37,920 nucleotides of DNA from Gammaproteobacteria bacterium (GTDB lineage: Bacteria > Pseudomonadota > Gammaproteobacteria > Xanthomonadales > SZUA-36), in NCBI GenBank assembly GCA_024275935.1, contig JAJRYF010000015.1:1-37920 (forward strand), in the 5' to 3' direction. The notes below the pieces were generated by a model. The model was not told where the DNA came from and did no database searches. It was given only the letters and a program-made list of their open reading frames with translations. This document shows, piece by piece, positions 8,228 through 16,531 of the stretch (the stretch's first letter is position 1; each line of letters starts with the position of its first letter). Position numbers and translations under genes: made by a program.

Positions 8228-9133
8228 CTACCTTATAAATTTCCAGGGGTTTATATTCTTGCCGTCCTTGTGTACTTCAAAGTGCACATGCGGGGCAGAT
8301 GCCCGCCCGGTTGAGCCTAGTTTTGCGATTACCTCACCCGAGCGGACGCTATCACCGGGCTTTACTACTAAATCATCGTTATGCGCGTATCTAGTGACAT
8401 AGCCATTGCCATGGTCGATATCTACAGCTTTACCGTAACCGGTACTGGTGCCAGCCCAAATTACTACGCCATCAGCAACCGCCAACACTTCAGAGCCGCG
8501 CTTGCCTACAAAATCAATACCTGCGTGGTGCGCGGGTTTACCGCTAAACGGATCGGTACGCTTGCCGTAGCGGGAAGAAATCCAGCCCTTGCGTACTGGC
8601 CAGCCTTTTGGGGTGGTTACCAGATCAAGCTCGCGCCCCATCAGCAATGCCTCAAGACCATTAAATTTTAGCTGTTGCGCCTGCAAAGACTGCGAGAAAT
8701 TATCAATATTATGATCCAAAACTGACAAACTACTGCCCAGCATTGAGGCCATTTCAGGGCCACCAACCGGGGCATCCTGGGTGAAGTTAAATTCCTGAGA
8801 ATCCAACTTGCCCTGCTCTACCAGTCGCTGCCCAAGCGCGTTCATACGGGTAGCACCAGCCTGCAGACTGGCGAGCCTGGCGGCCATACCGTTTACTTGT
8901 GCTTGAGTTACGGTCTCAAGTTGAGTAAGCCCTTGCTTCTGCTGCTCCAGTTCCGCAGTCAATCCAGCTAATCTAGCGGCTGTATCAGGACTGATATCGG
9001 TGGAATATTTACCTATTACGAATGCGCCAGAAACCAGCACAGCAACCGCCATCGCTACTGTGAAGTTACGAAATAAGTTATTCATTTTTCTTACAGGGGT
9101 AGATTCCTGCGGTGTATCTGCGTTACTCTGCAT
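8228..9133 (-). CDS. Membrane-anchored M23 (LytM-type) peptidase
   Basis: From this start the protein is 301 aa. It is a cell-wall endopeptidase, or a regulator of one, acting in the periplasm. A single transmembrane segment lies near residues 25-45, followed by a coiled-coil region (about 60-160) and a LytM domain in the last 120 residues. Zinc ligands appear intact: HHAGIDF holds the first His and the Asp, and HVHFEV the final HxH, so catalysis is plausible. An ATG at 9154 would add seven residues; 9133 is preferred because AAAGG lies 9 nt before it. The ATG at 9085, directly before the membrane segment, is another option. The next gene downstream is secA and the divergent neighbour is dciA, the arrangement seen in Pseudomonas. 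The exact wall substrate is unknown. Confidence 0.85.
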   Translation of the reverse strand: MQSNADTPQESTPVRKMNNLFRNFTVAMAVAVLVSGAFVIGKYSTDISPDTAARLAGLTAELEQQKQGLTQLETVTQAQVNGMAARLASLQAGATRMNALGQRLVEQGKLDSQEFNFTQDAPVGGPEMASMLGSSLSVLDHNIDNFSQSLQAQQLKFNGLEALLMGRELDLVTTPKGWPVRKGWISSRYGKRTDPFSGKPAHHAGIDFVGKRGSEVLAVADGVVIWAGTSTGYGKAVDIDHGNGYVTRYAHNDDLVVKPGDSVRSGEVIAKLGSTGRASAPHVHFEVHKDGKNINPWKFIR

Positions 9134-9135
9134 AC

Positions 9136-9591
9136 ATGGGCACCTTTCATTCATCTAAAAAATGGCGTTCTCGATCTGTTCGAGAATTAACTCAAACCGA
9201 CAATCATCTGGCCGGTCTGCTACGGCAGGCTTCAGGCTATGAACACCTGTATCGCCAGCTAGTCCCCCTTCTGGGCCCGGAATTAGCCCCTCAAGTAAGA
9301 GTAGCTTGCTTGCGTGACGGAGAATTAATCCTGTTAACTAATTCTCCCGCTTGGGCAAGCCGGGTCCGTATGGCAAACTATCGTTTATTGGCAAAACTCA
9401 AACACCACAAGGATAATATCCAAAGCATAAAGGTGCGTGTAATACCGCAAAAACAGCCACCAGATGCCGCAATCTTACGGCGTCCTCTTTCAGAATCTGC
9501 CCGCAAAAGCTTACAGCAATTCGCGGATTCCTGTACCGACAAGAATCTAAAAGCAATAGCTAATAGTCTGTCAAAGCACAAAGGCCGATGA
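9136..9591 (+). CDS. dciA: DUF721 protein DciA (replicative helicase loader)
   Basis: This protein of about 151 aa belongs to the DUF721/DciA family, which recruits and loads DnaB helicase in bacteria that lack DnaC. The family KH-like core covers roughly residues 30-100, with the typical VACLRDGELILLTNSPAWASRVR block. The C-terminal tail is basic and probably flexible. A GTG at 9112 would give a longer form; the ATG at 9136 is chosen because it fits the family N-terminus and does not overlap the chosen divergent start. There is no clear Shine-Dalgarno sequence. dciA next to an M23 gene and secA is conserved in Pseudomonas, which supports the call. Its promoter would have to lie inside the divergent peptidase gene. 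Confidence 0.83.
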   Translation: MGTFHSSKKWRSRSVRELTQTDNHLAGLLRQASGYEHLYRQLVPLLGPELAPQVRVACLRDGELILLTNSPAWASRVRMANYRLLAKLKHHKDNIQSIKVRVIPQKQPPDAAILRRPLSESARKSLQQFADSCTDKNLKAIANSLSKHKGR

Positions 9592-9713
9592 TTTTAGCAG
9601 ATTAGAGGCGAAATTCCCATTTTCTAGTCTCTGTCATGCATAAGTCATTGTTTATGCATATGGGTACTTAGTTCTCATAGCGATTTCAGATGACCACTCG
9701 TCCCCCCAGAAGG

Positions 9714-9759
9714 TTCGGGTTTGTATCAACCAGCCGGTGGGTTGCGCCTGCGGCAACTT
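9714..9759. repeat. Dispersed palindromic repeat unit C, 3' of ubiI
   Basis: This 46-bp unit matches 1786-1829 at about 80% by eye, with the same orientation relative to the preceding minus-strand gene. GTTGC and GCAAC within it can pair. It ends 9 bp from the ubiI stop codon. Upstream in the same gap, ATGCATAA (9636-9643) and TTATGCAT (9652-9659) form a perfect 8-bp inverted repeat. Confidence 0.6.
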
Positions 9760-9767
9760 ATCATAAA

Positions 9768-11003
9768 TTAATCTTTTAGAGAACCGCGAATTATTTCCCG
9801 CAAGATCTCACCTTTGGCCAAACGCGGGGCATCGCTGTGCTGGCCTGCGGCATGTAACAGCAGGCGATCTTTGGTGAACCAGCTCTTGTTGGTTATACGC
9901 ATACCCAACCGGCGGATTTTGCTGCTTATTTGCCCGGGCAAGGCAAATAGCTCATGAATGGCGTGAAAGCCTTTAGTCATTAGCACGCTATCGGAACGCC
10001 GCCAGCGGGCATAATGGCGTAAAGCTCGGTCCAAAGAGTTCTTATCAGCCGCTAACAAGCTTTCAGTTAGGGCTGCGGCATCCAGTAAGCCTAAGTTCAC
10101 CCCCTGCCCTGCCAATGGATGCACGGCGTGGGCGGCATCGCCTAGCAACACCACTCTGCCACTGAGAAAGTGTTCGGAAATCCTGGTCCGCAGCGGAAAT
10201 GCGGCTCTTTCAGAGACCCCGATAACTTTGCCGAATATCTCTCTGCAGGCCTCACTAAGCTCTTGCATAAACTCAGGCTCTGCTAATCTCAAACGGCGTT
10301 TGGCATCTGTATCTGACTGGGTCCAGACTATTGATGAGCGACCGTCACTCAGCGGCAATAATGCCAGCGGGCCACCAGGCAAGAAGCGTTGCCAGGCAAT
10401 CCCGGGGTTGTATTTCTCGGTTTTAATTACCGCTACCAGACCCTGTTCGTTGTATTCCCAAATCTGTTGCTCAATCCCAACCAGTTTGCGAGCTACACTG
10501 AGCGCACCATCGGCTGCGGCCAGAACTTTGCAGTGTAGTTGCTTACCCGAGACCATAGTTACAGTTACCCCGGTAGCTTCCTGCTCTATCCCAGCGAGTT
10601 TTTCAGGGCAATATATATTCACATCGCCACTGGACTCCATCCGGTTCCAGAGGCAGTCTTGAACCAACTGGTTTTCAACAATATAGCCCAGTGCCTCGCG
10701 ACCGAACTCTTCTGCCAGAAAATCCAGCCCTTTGCTGGAGCCCTGCTCTTCAACATGCATTTCTCGGTAGGCACAGTGGCGTTGGCGCTGGATGCACTTC
10801 CAGGCTCCAGCTTGTTCTAATATGGCCCGTGAGCCGGCGGAAATTGCCGAAACCCTGAGCCCATAGTCTGCATCAGGGTCGAACTTCTGGGGCCGATGAG
10901 CTTCAAGCAATGCCACGGTATAGCCAGCACGCGCCAGCAACGCGGCTTGAGTTGCACCAACCATGCCGCCGCCAACTACGCAAATATCATAGGCTTTGCT
11001 CAT
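9768..11003 (-). CDS. ubiI: Ubiquinone biosynthesis FAD-dependent hydroxylase, UbiI/VisC type
   Basis: This 411-aa flavoprotein monooxygenase hydroxylates the ring of a polyprenylphenol intermediate in ubiquinone synthesis, using FAD, NAD(P)H and O2 at the inner membrane. The N-terminal dinucleotide fold has GGGMVG at about residues 11-16, and the second FAD motif is GDAAHAVHPLAGQGVNLG near residue 290. YGLRVSAISAGSRAIL and LGYIVEN match UbiI/VisC better than UbiH. It overlaps ubiH by 4 bp (ATGA), so the two are probably translationally coupled, and it ends the ygfB-pepP-ubiH-ubiI operon. Substrate positions differ among species for this family (UbiI, UbiF, UbiL and UbiM are all related), so C5 hydroxylation is inferred. 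Confidence 0.85.
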   Translation of the reverse strand: MSKAYDICVVGGGMVGATQAALLARAGYTVALLEAHRPQKFDPDADYGLRVSAISAGSRAILEQAGAWKCIQRQRHCAYREMHVEEQGSSKGLDFLAEEFGREALGYIVENQLVQDCLWNRMESSGDVNIYCPEKLAGIEQEATGVTVTMVSGKQLHCKVLAAADGALSVARKLVGIEQQIWEYNEQGLVAVIKTEKYNPGIAWQRFLPGGPLALLPLSDGRSSIVWTQSDTDAKRRLRLAEPEFMQELSEACREIFGKVIGVSERAAFPLRTRISEHFLSGRVVLLGDAAHAVHPLAGQGVNLGLLDAAALTESLLAADKNSLDRALRHYARWRRSDSVLMTKGFHAIHELFALPGQISSKIRRLGMRITNKSWFTKDRLLLHAAGQHSDAPRLAKGEILREIIRGSLKD

Positions 11004-12253
11004 TTTGGCTTTCCAATACTTAATTTTTGACCTCTGGCAAGCTTCGGTAAGCGGCCACGAAAACCCATTGCCGATAATGCCAGGCGACGCTTCAGAGGTG
11101 GGAAGAGCTGGTGTAATGCCATTCCCCCACTACACAATAAACCAGCCAACCAGCCGGGATTAGCAAACAAGCGTGCCAGCCCATCTGAGTAGCTAATGGT
11201 TTGCTGTTGATCAGGCTTTCGCCACTGGTCAAAGGCCTGCAATAGCCCGGCACTGCCGATATCGGCAGTTTCAGCTTCAACCAGAACCTCCGCTAAGGCT
11301 ACGGCATCCCTTAATGCCAGATTAAATCCTTGAGCAGAATTTGGATGAATTGCATGTGCCGCATTCCCGATTAACACCACCCGCTGAGATATATTGCTTT
11401 GCGGTTGTACCAGATACAGCGGATAAGCTGTCCGCCGGCCAACTTTACTAAACCTGCCTAACAGCTCACGGGTTTTGTGGCCGACCCTTTGGTTCAATAA
11501 ATCCAGCAACTGCTGGTCAGGAAGCTCTAGCAAGGCTGATTCCTCACCTTTTGGTACAGTCCAGACCATACCGCAACGCCCGCCAACATGTGGCAAAATT
11601 GCTAATGGTCCGGTAGCTGTGAATTGTTCAAAGGCGCGTTGCTGGTGATCTTTTTCCGGGCTTACATTGGCGATCACTGCGGTCTGCTGGTAATCATAAA
11701 TCCGGGTTGGAATAGACAGCATTTCACGCACACTAGAGCGCGCTCCATCAGCCGCCACTACCAAGCTTGCGCTAAGCTCCAGATTGCCAGTTTCAGTTTC
11801 GCACTGGATAACTACCTGATCTTTATCAGGCTTAATAGCTGTCAGTTTTGCCGGGCAAAAACGGATGACATTATCAACTGCCTGCAAACGCTTCAGTAGG
11901 CTGTTGCCAATTGCCCGTGCTTCAATAACCGCGCCAAAATTCTCAAACCCCAAATCAGCAGCAGCTAACTGCACTTGAGCCGGCTTACCCAGCTCGCTAA
12001 CATAGATCTCCTCGATCGCAGTAGCACTTGCTTGCAAATCATCCCAGATGCCAAGCCCCTGCATTATTCTGCAAGAAGTCCATGCCAACGCCAGGGTGCG
12101 GTCGTCATAACTAGGTTGATCACTAGCTTGCGGTGCTACTGCTTCAAGCATAGCGACAGAAAATTTACTGCCAGCCAGTGCCAATGCCAGAGATGCCCCG
12201 GCCAGACCACCACCAACAATTATTAGATCAAACTTGTGCTGTTGTTGCGACAT
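11000..12253 (-). CDS. ubiH: Ubiquinone biosynthesis FAD-dependent hydroxylase UbiH
   Basis: This 417-aa protein is likely the 2-octaprenyl-6-methoxyphenol hydroxylase of the ubiquinone pathway. It has an N-terminal GGGLAGASLALAL FAD fold, the central segment AVIANVSPEKDHQQRAFEQF, which closely resembles E. coli UbiH, and the second FAD motif GNAAHAIHPNSAQGFNLALRD. The usual GDAAH is GNAAH here, as in E. coli UbiH. Membrane association is expected as part of the Ubi metabolon. Spacing to pepP upstream is 2 bp, and it overlaps ubiI by 4 bp. The pepP-ubiH-visC order is conserved in enterobacteria and Pseudomonas and fixes the assignment. The length is close to that of other UbiH proteins with a modest C-terminal extension. 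Confidence 0.92.
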   Translation of the reverse strand: MSQQQHKFDLIIVGGGLAGASLALALAGSKFSVAMLEAVAPQASDQPSYDDRTLALAWTSCRIMQGLGIWDDLQASATAIEEIYVSELGKPAQVQLAAADLGFENFGAVIEARAIGNSLLKRLQAVDNVIRFCPAKLTAIKPDKDQVVIQCETETGNLELSASLVVAADGARSSVREMLSIPTRIYDYQQTAVIANVSPEKDHQQRAFEQFTATGPLAILPHVGGRCGMVWTVPKGEESALLELPDQQLLDLLNQRVGHKTRELLGRFSKVGRRTAYPLYLVQPQSNISQRVVLIGNAAHAIHPNSAQGFNLALRDAVALAEVLVEAETADIGSAGLLQAFDQWRKPDQQQTISYSDGLARLFANPGWLAGLLCSGGMALHQLFPPLKRRLALSAMGFRGRLPKLARGQKLSIGKPK

Positions 12254-12255
12254 GA

Positions 12256-13557
12256 TTAACCCGCCATCAAGCGTTCAATCTCCACGACGGTTTTAGGCAA
12301 GTCGCTACTTAATATTTCATGACCATTCTTAGTCACCACTACATCATCTTCAATCCGTACCCCGATACCCCGCCAGCGCGGTTCCACCGAGTCACAGTCA
12401 GGAGCAATATATAAACCCGGTTCAACGGTTAAGGCCATTCCGGCCTCTAGCTGGCGTGATTCTCCGTCTATGGTGTAATCACCAACATCATGTACATCCA
12501 GCCCTAACCAGTGGCCGGTTTTGTGCATATAAAATTCTTTGTAGGCTTCCAGGTCTATAAGTTCATCTATTTCTCCGCTGAGCAAACCTAGCTCTACCAA
12601 ACCGGCGGTAAGAGTGCGCACTACTGCATGGTGTGCAGCCAGCCATTTGCTGCCTGGCTTGATTTCCTCAAGTGCGGCTAACTGAGCTTCCAGCACTAGC
12701 TCATAAATTGCTTTCTGCTCTGGGCTAAAACGCCCATTGGCGGGAAAAGTTCTGGTGATATCGGAGGCATAACCCTGTGATTCACAGCCTGCGTCCATCA
12801 AAATCAGGTCCCCATCGTTAATTGCTTGGTTATTGTCGATATAGTGCAACACACAGGCATTATCACCCGCACCGACAATCGGCTGATATGACCAGCGACA
12901 TTGATTACGATAAAAAACCCGTAATAGCTCGGCGTGCAATTCAGCTTCATTTTTTGCCGTAGGTGCACGGCGCATAGCTGCAACATGGGCTTCTACTGCC
13001 ACTTTGGCAGCTTTACGCATCGCCCGGACTTCATCGCGGGACTTAAATAAGCGTAATTCGTGTAGGTTGTGCTCTAAAGAAACTAGTTCTCCAGGTATAT
13101 GCGCGCCTTTGGTATCGTGCAGCTGATTCATCCAGCTCATTACCTGACGATCAAACTTTGGCTCGCAACCTACATTGTAATAAATCTTGTCAGCGGTCTG
13201 CAGCAGGTCAGGCAGGCGTTTATTGAGCTCATCAATTGGGTGGGCTTGCGCCATCCCAAAATCGCTCACCGCACCTGCTATTCCCGCCCGCTTGCCATCC
13301 CAAATTTCACGATCAGGGTCTTGGGGGCGACAGAACAAAACCGCCTTGCTTGCTCCCTTCTCAGTAAATAACACCAACACTGCCTCGGGTTCGTTAAAGC
13401 CGGTTAAATATAGAAAGTCACTATCTTGACGAAATGGGTAAAGGACATCACTGTTGCGCGTCTTTTCAGTAGCGGCTGAAACTAAAACAATGCTACCGGC
13501 ACCGGTCATATGTAACAAATCTTCTCGCCGTCTGGCAAATTCAGCTGCTTTTATCAT
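12256..13557 (-). CDS. pepP: Xaa-Pro aminopeptidase PepP
   Basis: This 433-aa M24B metallopeptidase removes N-terminal residues that precede proline. It has the AMP_N domain (residues about 5-135) followed by the pita-bread catalytic domain. The five metal ligands can be picked out: two Asp in LMDAGCESQGYASDITRTFP, His in HKTGHWLGLDVHD, and Glu in VEPGLY and in GIGVRIEDD. The length matches E. coli PepP (441 aa). It lies 24 bp downstream of ygfB and 2 bp upstream of ubiH, so it is almost certainly cotranscribed. The start ATG is preceded by a weak GAAG. The enzyme acts in the cytoplasm; no signal peptide is seen. Confidence 0.95.
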   Translation of the reverse strand: MIKAAEFARRREDLLHMTGAGSIVLVSAATEKTRNSDVLYPFRQDSDFLYLTGFNEPEAVLVLFTEKGASKAVLFCRPQDPDREIWDGKRAGIAGAVSDFGMAQAHPIDELNKRLPDLLQTADKIYYNVGCEPKFDRQVMSWMNQLHDTKGAHIPGELVSLEHNLHELRLFKSRDEVRAMRKAAKVAVEAHVAAMRRAPTAKNEAELHAELLRVFYRNQCRWSYQPIVGAGDNACVLHYIDNNQAINDGDLILMDAGCESQGYASDITRTFPANGRFSPEQKAIYELVLEAQLAALEEIKPGSKWLAAHHAVVRTLTAGLVELGLLSGEIDELIDLEAYKEFYMHKTGHWLGLDVHDVGDYTIDGESRQLEAGMALTVEPGLYIAPDCDSVEPRWRGIGVRIEDDVVVTKNGHEILSSDLPKTVVEIERLMAG

Positions 13558-13581
13558 GATTGTTTGGTCTTCATATTTGGA

Positions 13582-14166
13582 TTAGTGTAGCCGCTCGTCA
13601 GTCTCAGGGCCTCTTAAGGAGCCTCTGATTAAGGCTTCCCGAAATAACAGTAGCGCAACTCGGCAGTATTCGGATATCTGCATAAAGTCTTCCTCATCCG
13701 CCTCACTGCCTTCGATTGGTTCTTCAGCCACTCTGGCTATCGCGGTGAAATCGCCGATGGCTTCGCGAGCCTCGCCATCTATATTGGCAAGATATTCACT
13801 GGCAAATTCGCTTAGCCCCACCAACACTGCGCTACACCACTCGCCTAAACAACTTGTGCGGGCACTTAGTTTGGTTTCATCATCTGGCAACCAAATCTCA
13901 AACTCGCATTGGTCATCAAGCAACTGGTTTTTACTCACTTCCAGCAATATACCCAGTTGCGAAGACATACTTGATTCAAGCATATCTACTATGCCAATTT
14001 TCTCTAAAACTTCTACAAGTTCAGATAGTTCAAGCTCAGGCTTAGCGCAAATAAGGCCGCAAATAAGGCCGTGTAAAGAGGATAACTCAAGCGCATTAAC
14101 CGCCGTGCCACACTCTGCCAGGCAAACTTCAAAATCAGGTAAGTGAACAGTATTCATACCTGCCAT
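13582..14166 (-). CDS. ygfB: UPF0149 (YgfB) family protein
   Basis: This 194-aa acidic, largely helical protein of the UPF0149 family has the family features LSSLHGLICGLICA near residues 28-42 and the C-terminal FMQISEYCRVALLLFREAL segment. E. coli YgfB sits upstream of pepP, as here, and Pseudomonas aeruginosa YgfB affects beta-lactam resistance by controlling an amidase; neither role can be read from the sequence. It starts the ygfB-pepP-ubiH-ubiI operon and faces the TIGR02449-zapA genes across 91 bp of AT-rich promoter DNA. Two candidate starts lie three codons apart (14166 and 14157); the second has AGG too close to be ideal, so the first is kept. Confidence 0.85.
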   Translation of the reverse strand: MAGMNTVHLPDFEVCLAECGTAVNALELSSLHGLICGLICAKPELELSELVEVLEKIGIVDMLESSMSSQLGILLEVSKNQLLDDQCEFEIWLPDDETKLSARTSCLGEWCSAVLVGLSEFASEYLANIDGEAREAIGDFTAIARVAEEPIEGSEADEEDFMQISEYCRVALLLFREALIRGSLRGPETDERLH

Positions 14167-14222
14167 TTTAACACTGGAAGGCTTACAAATAGAAATATTT
14201 CTCTATTTAAGCATTATTGTAA

Positions 14223-14251
14223 TTGACCAAAATTACAAGACAAATTATAGT
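14223..14251 (+). promoter_or_regulatory. Sigma-70 promoter for the TIGR02449-zapA genes
   Basis: TTGACC (14223-14228) and TATAGT (14246-14251) are separated by exactly 17 bp, a near-consensus promoter. The start point would be at about 14257-14259, on or next to the ATG at 14258, so the message would be leaderless or nearly so. Confidence 0.7.
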
Positions 14252-14257
14252 GTTGGC

Positions 14258-14479
14258 ATGAATTCCTTAGAAGATACCCGCAATGACCTTGAGCGTCTGG
14301 AGCTTCAGCTGCAACAACTGCTGGATACAGCCGATAAATTACGCGAAGAAAACCGCTCCCTGCAGGATCGGCAATCGGCTCTGGTAGCCGAACGCGCCAA
14401 GCTGTTAACCGAGAATGATGAGGCTAGAACCAGAGTAGAAGCAATGATCCATCGCCTCAAAGGGCTGGAACAAGCCTAA
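14258..14479 (+). CDS. TIGR02449 family small coiled-coil protein
   Basis: This 73-aa protein is almost entirely heptad-patterned coiled coil (LERLELQLQQLLDTADKLREENRSL and onward). It fits the TIGR02449 family found beside zapA in Pseudomonas-like genomes and resembles ZapB in size and shape. A role in cell division with ZapA is plausible by neighbourhood but unproven. The ATG has no Shine-Dalgarno sequence; a near-consensus promoter places the transcription start at the ATG, suggesting leaderless translation. zapA follows after 39 bp on the same strand. Confidence 0.8.
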   Translation: MNSLEDTRNDLERLELQLQQLLDTADKLREENRSLQDRQSALVAERAKLLTENDEARTRVEAMIHRLKGLEQA

Positions 14480-14518
14480 CCCCAATTTGACCTGAATAAC
14501 GAAAACCGGAAACTTTCC

Positions 14519-14812
14519 ATGACCAAAGGCCCAGAACCAATCTCTGTGATGATTCTTGATCGCGAATATCAGGTTACCTGTACTGCTGATGAGCGCCAGT
14601 CTTTACTCCAGGCTGCCAGTGTTCTGGATCAGCAAATGCGAGAAATTCGCAGTAGTGGGCGTTTAATGGCGCTGGAAAGGATTGCGGTTTTAGCAGCTCT
14701 GAACCTAACCGATGAGAAGCTTAAAGCTGAAAAAATTGATATCGAAAGAAAACAAATTGACGAACGCGTGAAAAAACTTGCTAATCGCCTTGAAGAAGCT
14801 ATGGCGTCTTGA
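14519..14812 (+). CDS. zapA: Cell division protein ZapA
   Basis: This 97-aa protein binds and bundles FtsZ at the division ring. The N-terminal globular part (residues 5-45) contains ISVMILDREYQVTCTADERQSLLQAA, matching the ZapA core ('V.ILG..Y...C...E...L..AA'). A coiled-coil tail runs from about residue 48 to the end, through which ZapA dimerises and tetramerises. GGAA lies 8 nt upstream of the ATG. It follows the ZapB-like gene, probably in one transcript. In many gammaproteobacteria zapA is followed by the 6S RNA gene and an fthC gene; neither is seen here. Confidence 0.9.
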   Translation: MTKGPEPISVMILDREYQVTCTADERQSLLQAASVLDQQMREIRSSGRLMALERIAVLAALNLTDEKLKAEKIDIERKQIDERVKKLANRLEEAMAS

Positions 14813-14840
14813 TGCCAGTAAGTACAAAATCAGAAATTCA

Positions 14841-14876
14841 CAGTGTGTCCGCTCTGCTTGACGGCGCCCCACCTTA
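14841..14876. repeat. Dispersed palindromic repeat unit D, 3' of zapA
   Basis: This unit resembles 5327-5359: both share GTG, TCCGCT, TGCTTGAC and GC-CCC-AC at the same spacing (about 27 of 36 positions by eye). It starts 28 bp after the zapA stop. The palindrome is more decayed than in the other copies. Confidence 0.45.
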
Positions 14877-14888
14877 AACCGGAATTAC

Positions 14889-14917
14889 TTGCAATTGCCC
14901 CCCAAACCATATATATA
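14889..14917 (+). promoter_or_regulatory. Candidate sigma-70 promoter for the HNH nuclease gene
   Basis: TTGCAA (14889-14894) and TATATA (14912-14917) are 17 bp apart. Transcription would start near 14924, about 80 nt before the TTG start of the HNH gene. A second -10-like TATAGT lies 4 bp further on. Confidence 0.45.
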
Positions 14918-15002
14918 GTATACAGAGAATAAAAAAACACTAGATATTGGGCTTGGAAAAACCTGATAACTTCTTTACAGGATTGCTGGAAGAGGGACTA
15001 AA

Positions 15003-15617
15003 TTGCAAAATTTGCAACAACAAGTTTTACGCACCGATGTATCCGGGATGCCGCTTGAGTGGATCAATTATCAGGATGCTGTTCGCCTGATCACGCTTGA
15101 TCAGGTAACTTATAGCCTCGGCAGCACAGTATTTCGAATACGCGGAGGCATCAGGGCGATTACCGGCCAACGCAGTATAATTTCTGTCAACGCTATTCTC
15201 GCAACTCAAGGCAAGCACCCCCACTCGCATCTTTTCAAAAACGGTTACATCCCTCCACTCTCTAATCAATCTCTGTTCCGCCGCGATCAGTTTCTATGCC
15301 TCTACTGCGGTAAACGCTTCCCCAGACATCTACTATCTCGTGACCATGTAAAACCTCTTAGTCAGAAAGGCGCAGACCGATGGAACAATGTGGTTAGTGC
15401 CTGCAAACGCTGCAATAACCATAAGGCTGATTACACCCCTGAACAAGCTGGTATGCAATTACTGGCGATCCCATTTACCCCTACCCATGCTGAGTATGTT
15501 TATCTCCAAGGTCGTAGAATTCTGGCTGATCAGATGGATTTTTTATTAGCGCATTTCCCCCGTAACAGCGTACTGCGAAAGCGGGTAGAGGATAGAAAAA
15601 GCCTGCTAGGGGAATAG
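15003..15617 (+). CDS. HNH endonuclease
   Basis: This 204-aa protein has an HNH nuclease domain in the middle. A first zinc pair C99-x2-C102 is followed by the catalytic core D114-H115 (RDHVKPLS), an Asn near 129 (WNNVV), and a second zinc pair C134-x2-C137 with H140 (CKRCNNHKADYTP). The N-terminal 90 residues do not match a domain I can name. The start is a TTG with a strong GAGGG 6 nt upstream; the first ATG, 15 codons in, has none, so TTG is preferred. It is followed 20 bp later by a 5'-3' exonuclease gene, suggesting joint expression. Similar stand-alone HNH proteins are widespread in gammaproteobacterial chromosomes; the target is unknown. Confidence 0.82.
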   Translation: MQNLQQQVLRTDVSGMPLEWINYQDAVRLITLDQVTYSLGSTVFRIRGGIRAITGQRSIISVNAILATQGKHPHSHLFKNGYIPPLSNQSLFRRDQFLCLYCGKRFPRHLLSRDHVKPLSQKGADRWNNVVSACKRCNNHKADYTPEQAGMQLLAIPFTPTHAEYVYLQGRRILADQMDFLLAHFPRNSVLRKRVEDRKSLLGE

Positions 15618-15637
15618 AAACCTGTTAACCTGCAACG

Positions 15638-16531
15638 ATGCCAATTACTTCAGATACTGCACTGCTGGTTGATTCCAGCATTTACATTTTTCGCTCATGG
15701 TTTTCCAATGACCCTGAGGATTTTACCAACCATCAGGGACAACCCACCAATGCCGTTTATGGCTTTACCGGTTTTTTGTGTACTTTGCTTGAGCAAACCC
15801 GGGCCACCGAAATCGGACTGGCTTTTGATGAATCGTTAAGCAGCAGTATTCGCAATGACATTTACCCGCAATACAAAGCTAACCGGGACCCAGCACCAGA
15901 AGAATTAAAGCGCCAATTTAATTGGTGCAAACAAATTGGCGCGGCCATGGGCATCAGCTGCTTTACCGATGGCCGCTACGAGGCAGATGATCTGATTGGC
16001 ACCCTCGCCTGGCACCACCGCCAGCGCGGCAAACATTTATGTCTGGTGACCGCAGATAAAGATCTTACGCAGTTAATTGAAGGTCAAGAAATATGGTGGG
16101 ATTTTAGCCGCCGTACACAGCTTGACCGTAATGGAGTGAAGGCCAAGTTCGGGGTCTTTCCGGAGCAAATTGCTGACTATCTGGCAATAACCGGTGATAG
16201 TGTGGATAACATTCCCGGAGTTCCAGGTATTGGCCCCAAGGGCGCCAGTGCCCTGCTAAACCACTTTGGATCTTTGGACAGTCTTTGGGAGCGCTTAGGT
16301 GAAATTGGTTTTCTGAGCATTCGCGGAGCCAAATCAATGCAAAATAAATTAACTGATAACCGAGATCTAGTAAACCTATCGCGCCGCCTGACAGAGATTT
16401 ATCTTGATGTCGAAGCAGTTCTAGACTCTCCAGATATCCAACGGCGCCCGGTTAACCATGAGGCGCTTAATGAGATCTTCGACCAATTAAATTTTGGACC
16501 AATGCTGCGACGCAGATGTCTTAATCTTTAG
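15638..16531 (+). CDS. 5'-3' exonuclease / flap endonuclease (Xni-like)
   Basis: This 297-aa protein is related to the 5' nuclease domain of DNA polymerase I and to E. coli ExoIX (Xni). The PIN-like N-terminal part has acidic metal ligands in ALLVDSS (about residue 11), LAFDES, RYEADDLIGTLA and LVTADKDLTQLI. The helix-hairpin-helix (H3TH) DNA-binding motif is GDSVDNIPGVPGIGPKGASALL near residues 190-212. No polymerase or 3' exonuclease domain follows. It is longer than E. coli Xni (251 aa). It probably removes flaps or RNA primers together with Pol I. Its stop overlaps the stop of the convergent gene by 4 bp. The Shine-Dalgarno sequence is weak. Confidence 0.88.
   Translation: MPITSDTALLVDSSIYIFRSWFSNDPEDFTNHQGQPTNAVYGFTGFLCTLLEQTRATEIGLAFDESLSSSIRNDIYPQYKANRDPAPEELKRQFNWCKQIGAAMGISCFTDGRYEADDLIGTLAWHHRQRGKHLCLVTADKDLTQLIEGQEIWWDFSRRTQLDRNGVKAKFGVFPEQIADYLAITGDSVDNIPGVPGIGPKGASALLNHFGSLDSLWERLGEIGFLSIRGAKSMQNKLTDNRDLVNLSRRLTEIYLDVEAVLDSPDIQRRPVNHEALNEIFDQLNFGPMLRRRCLNL

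Noticed and set aside
14813-15002. 6S RNA gene, expected after zapA in many Gammaproteobacteria
   Set aside because: The two ends of the gap do not pair over a long stem, and no 6S-like central bubble sequence is visible. The gap is instead explained by a decayed repeat and a promoter for the HNH gene.
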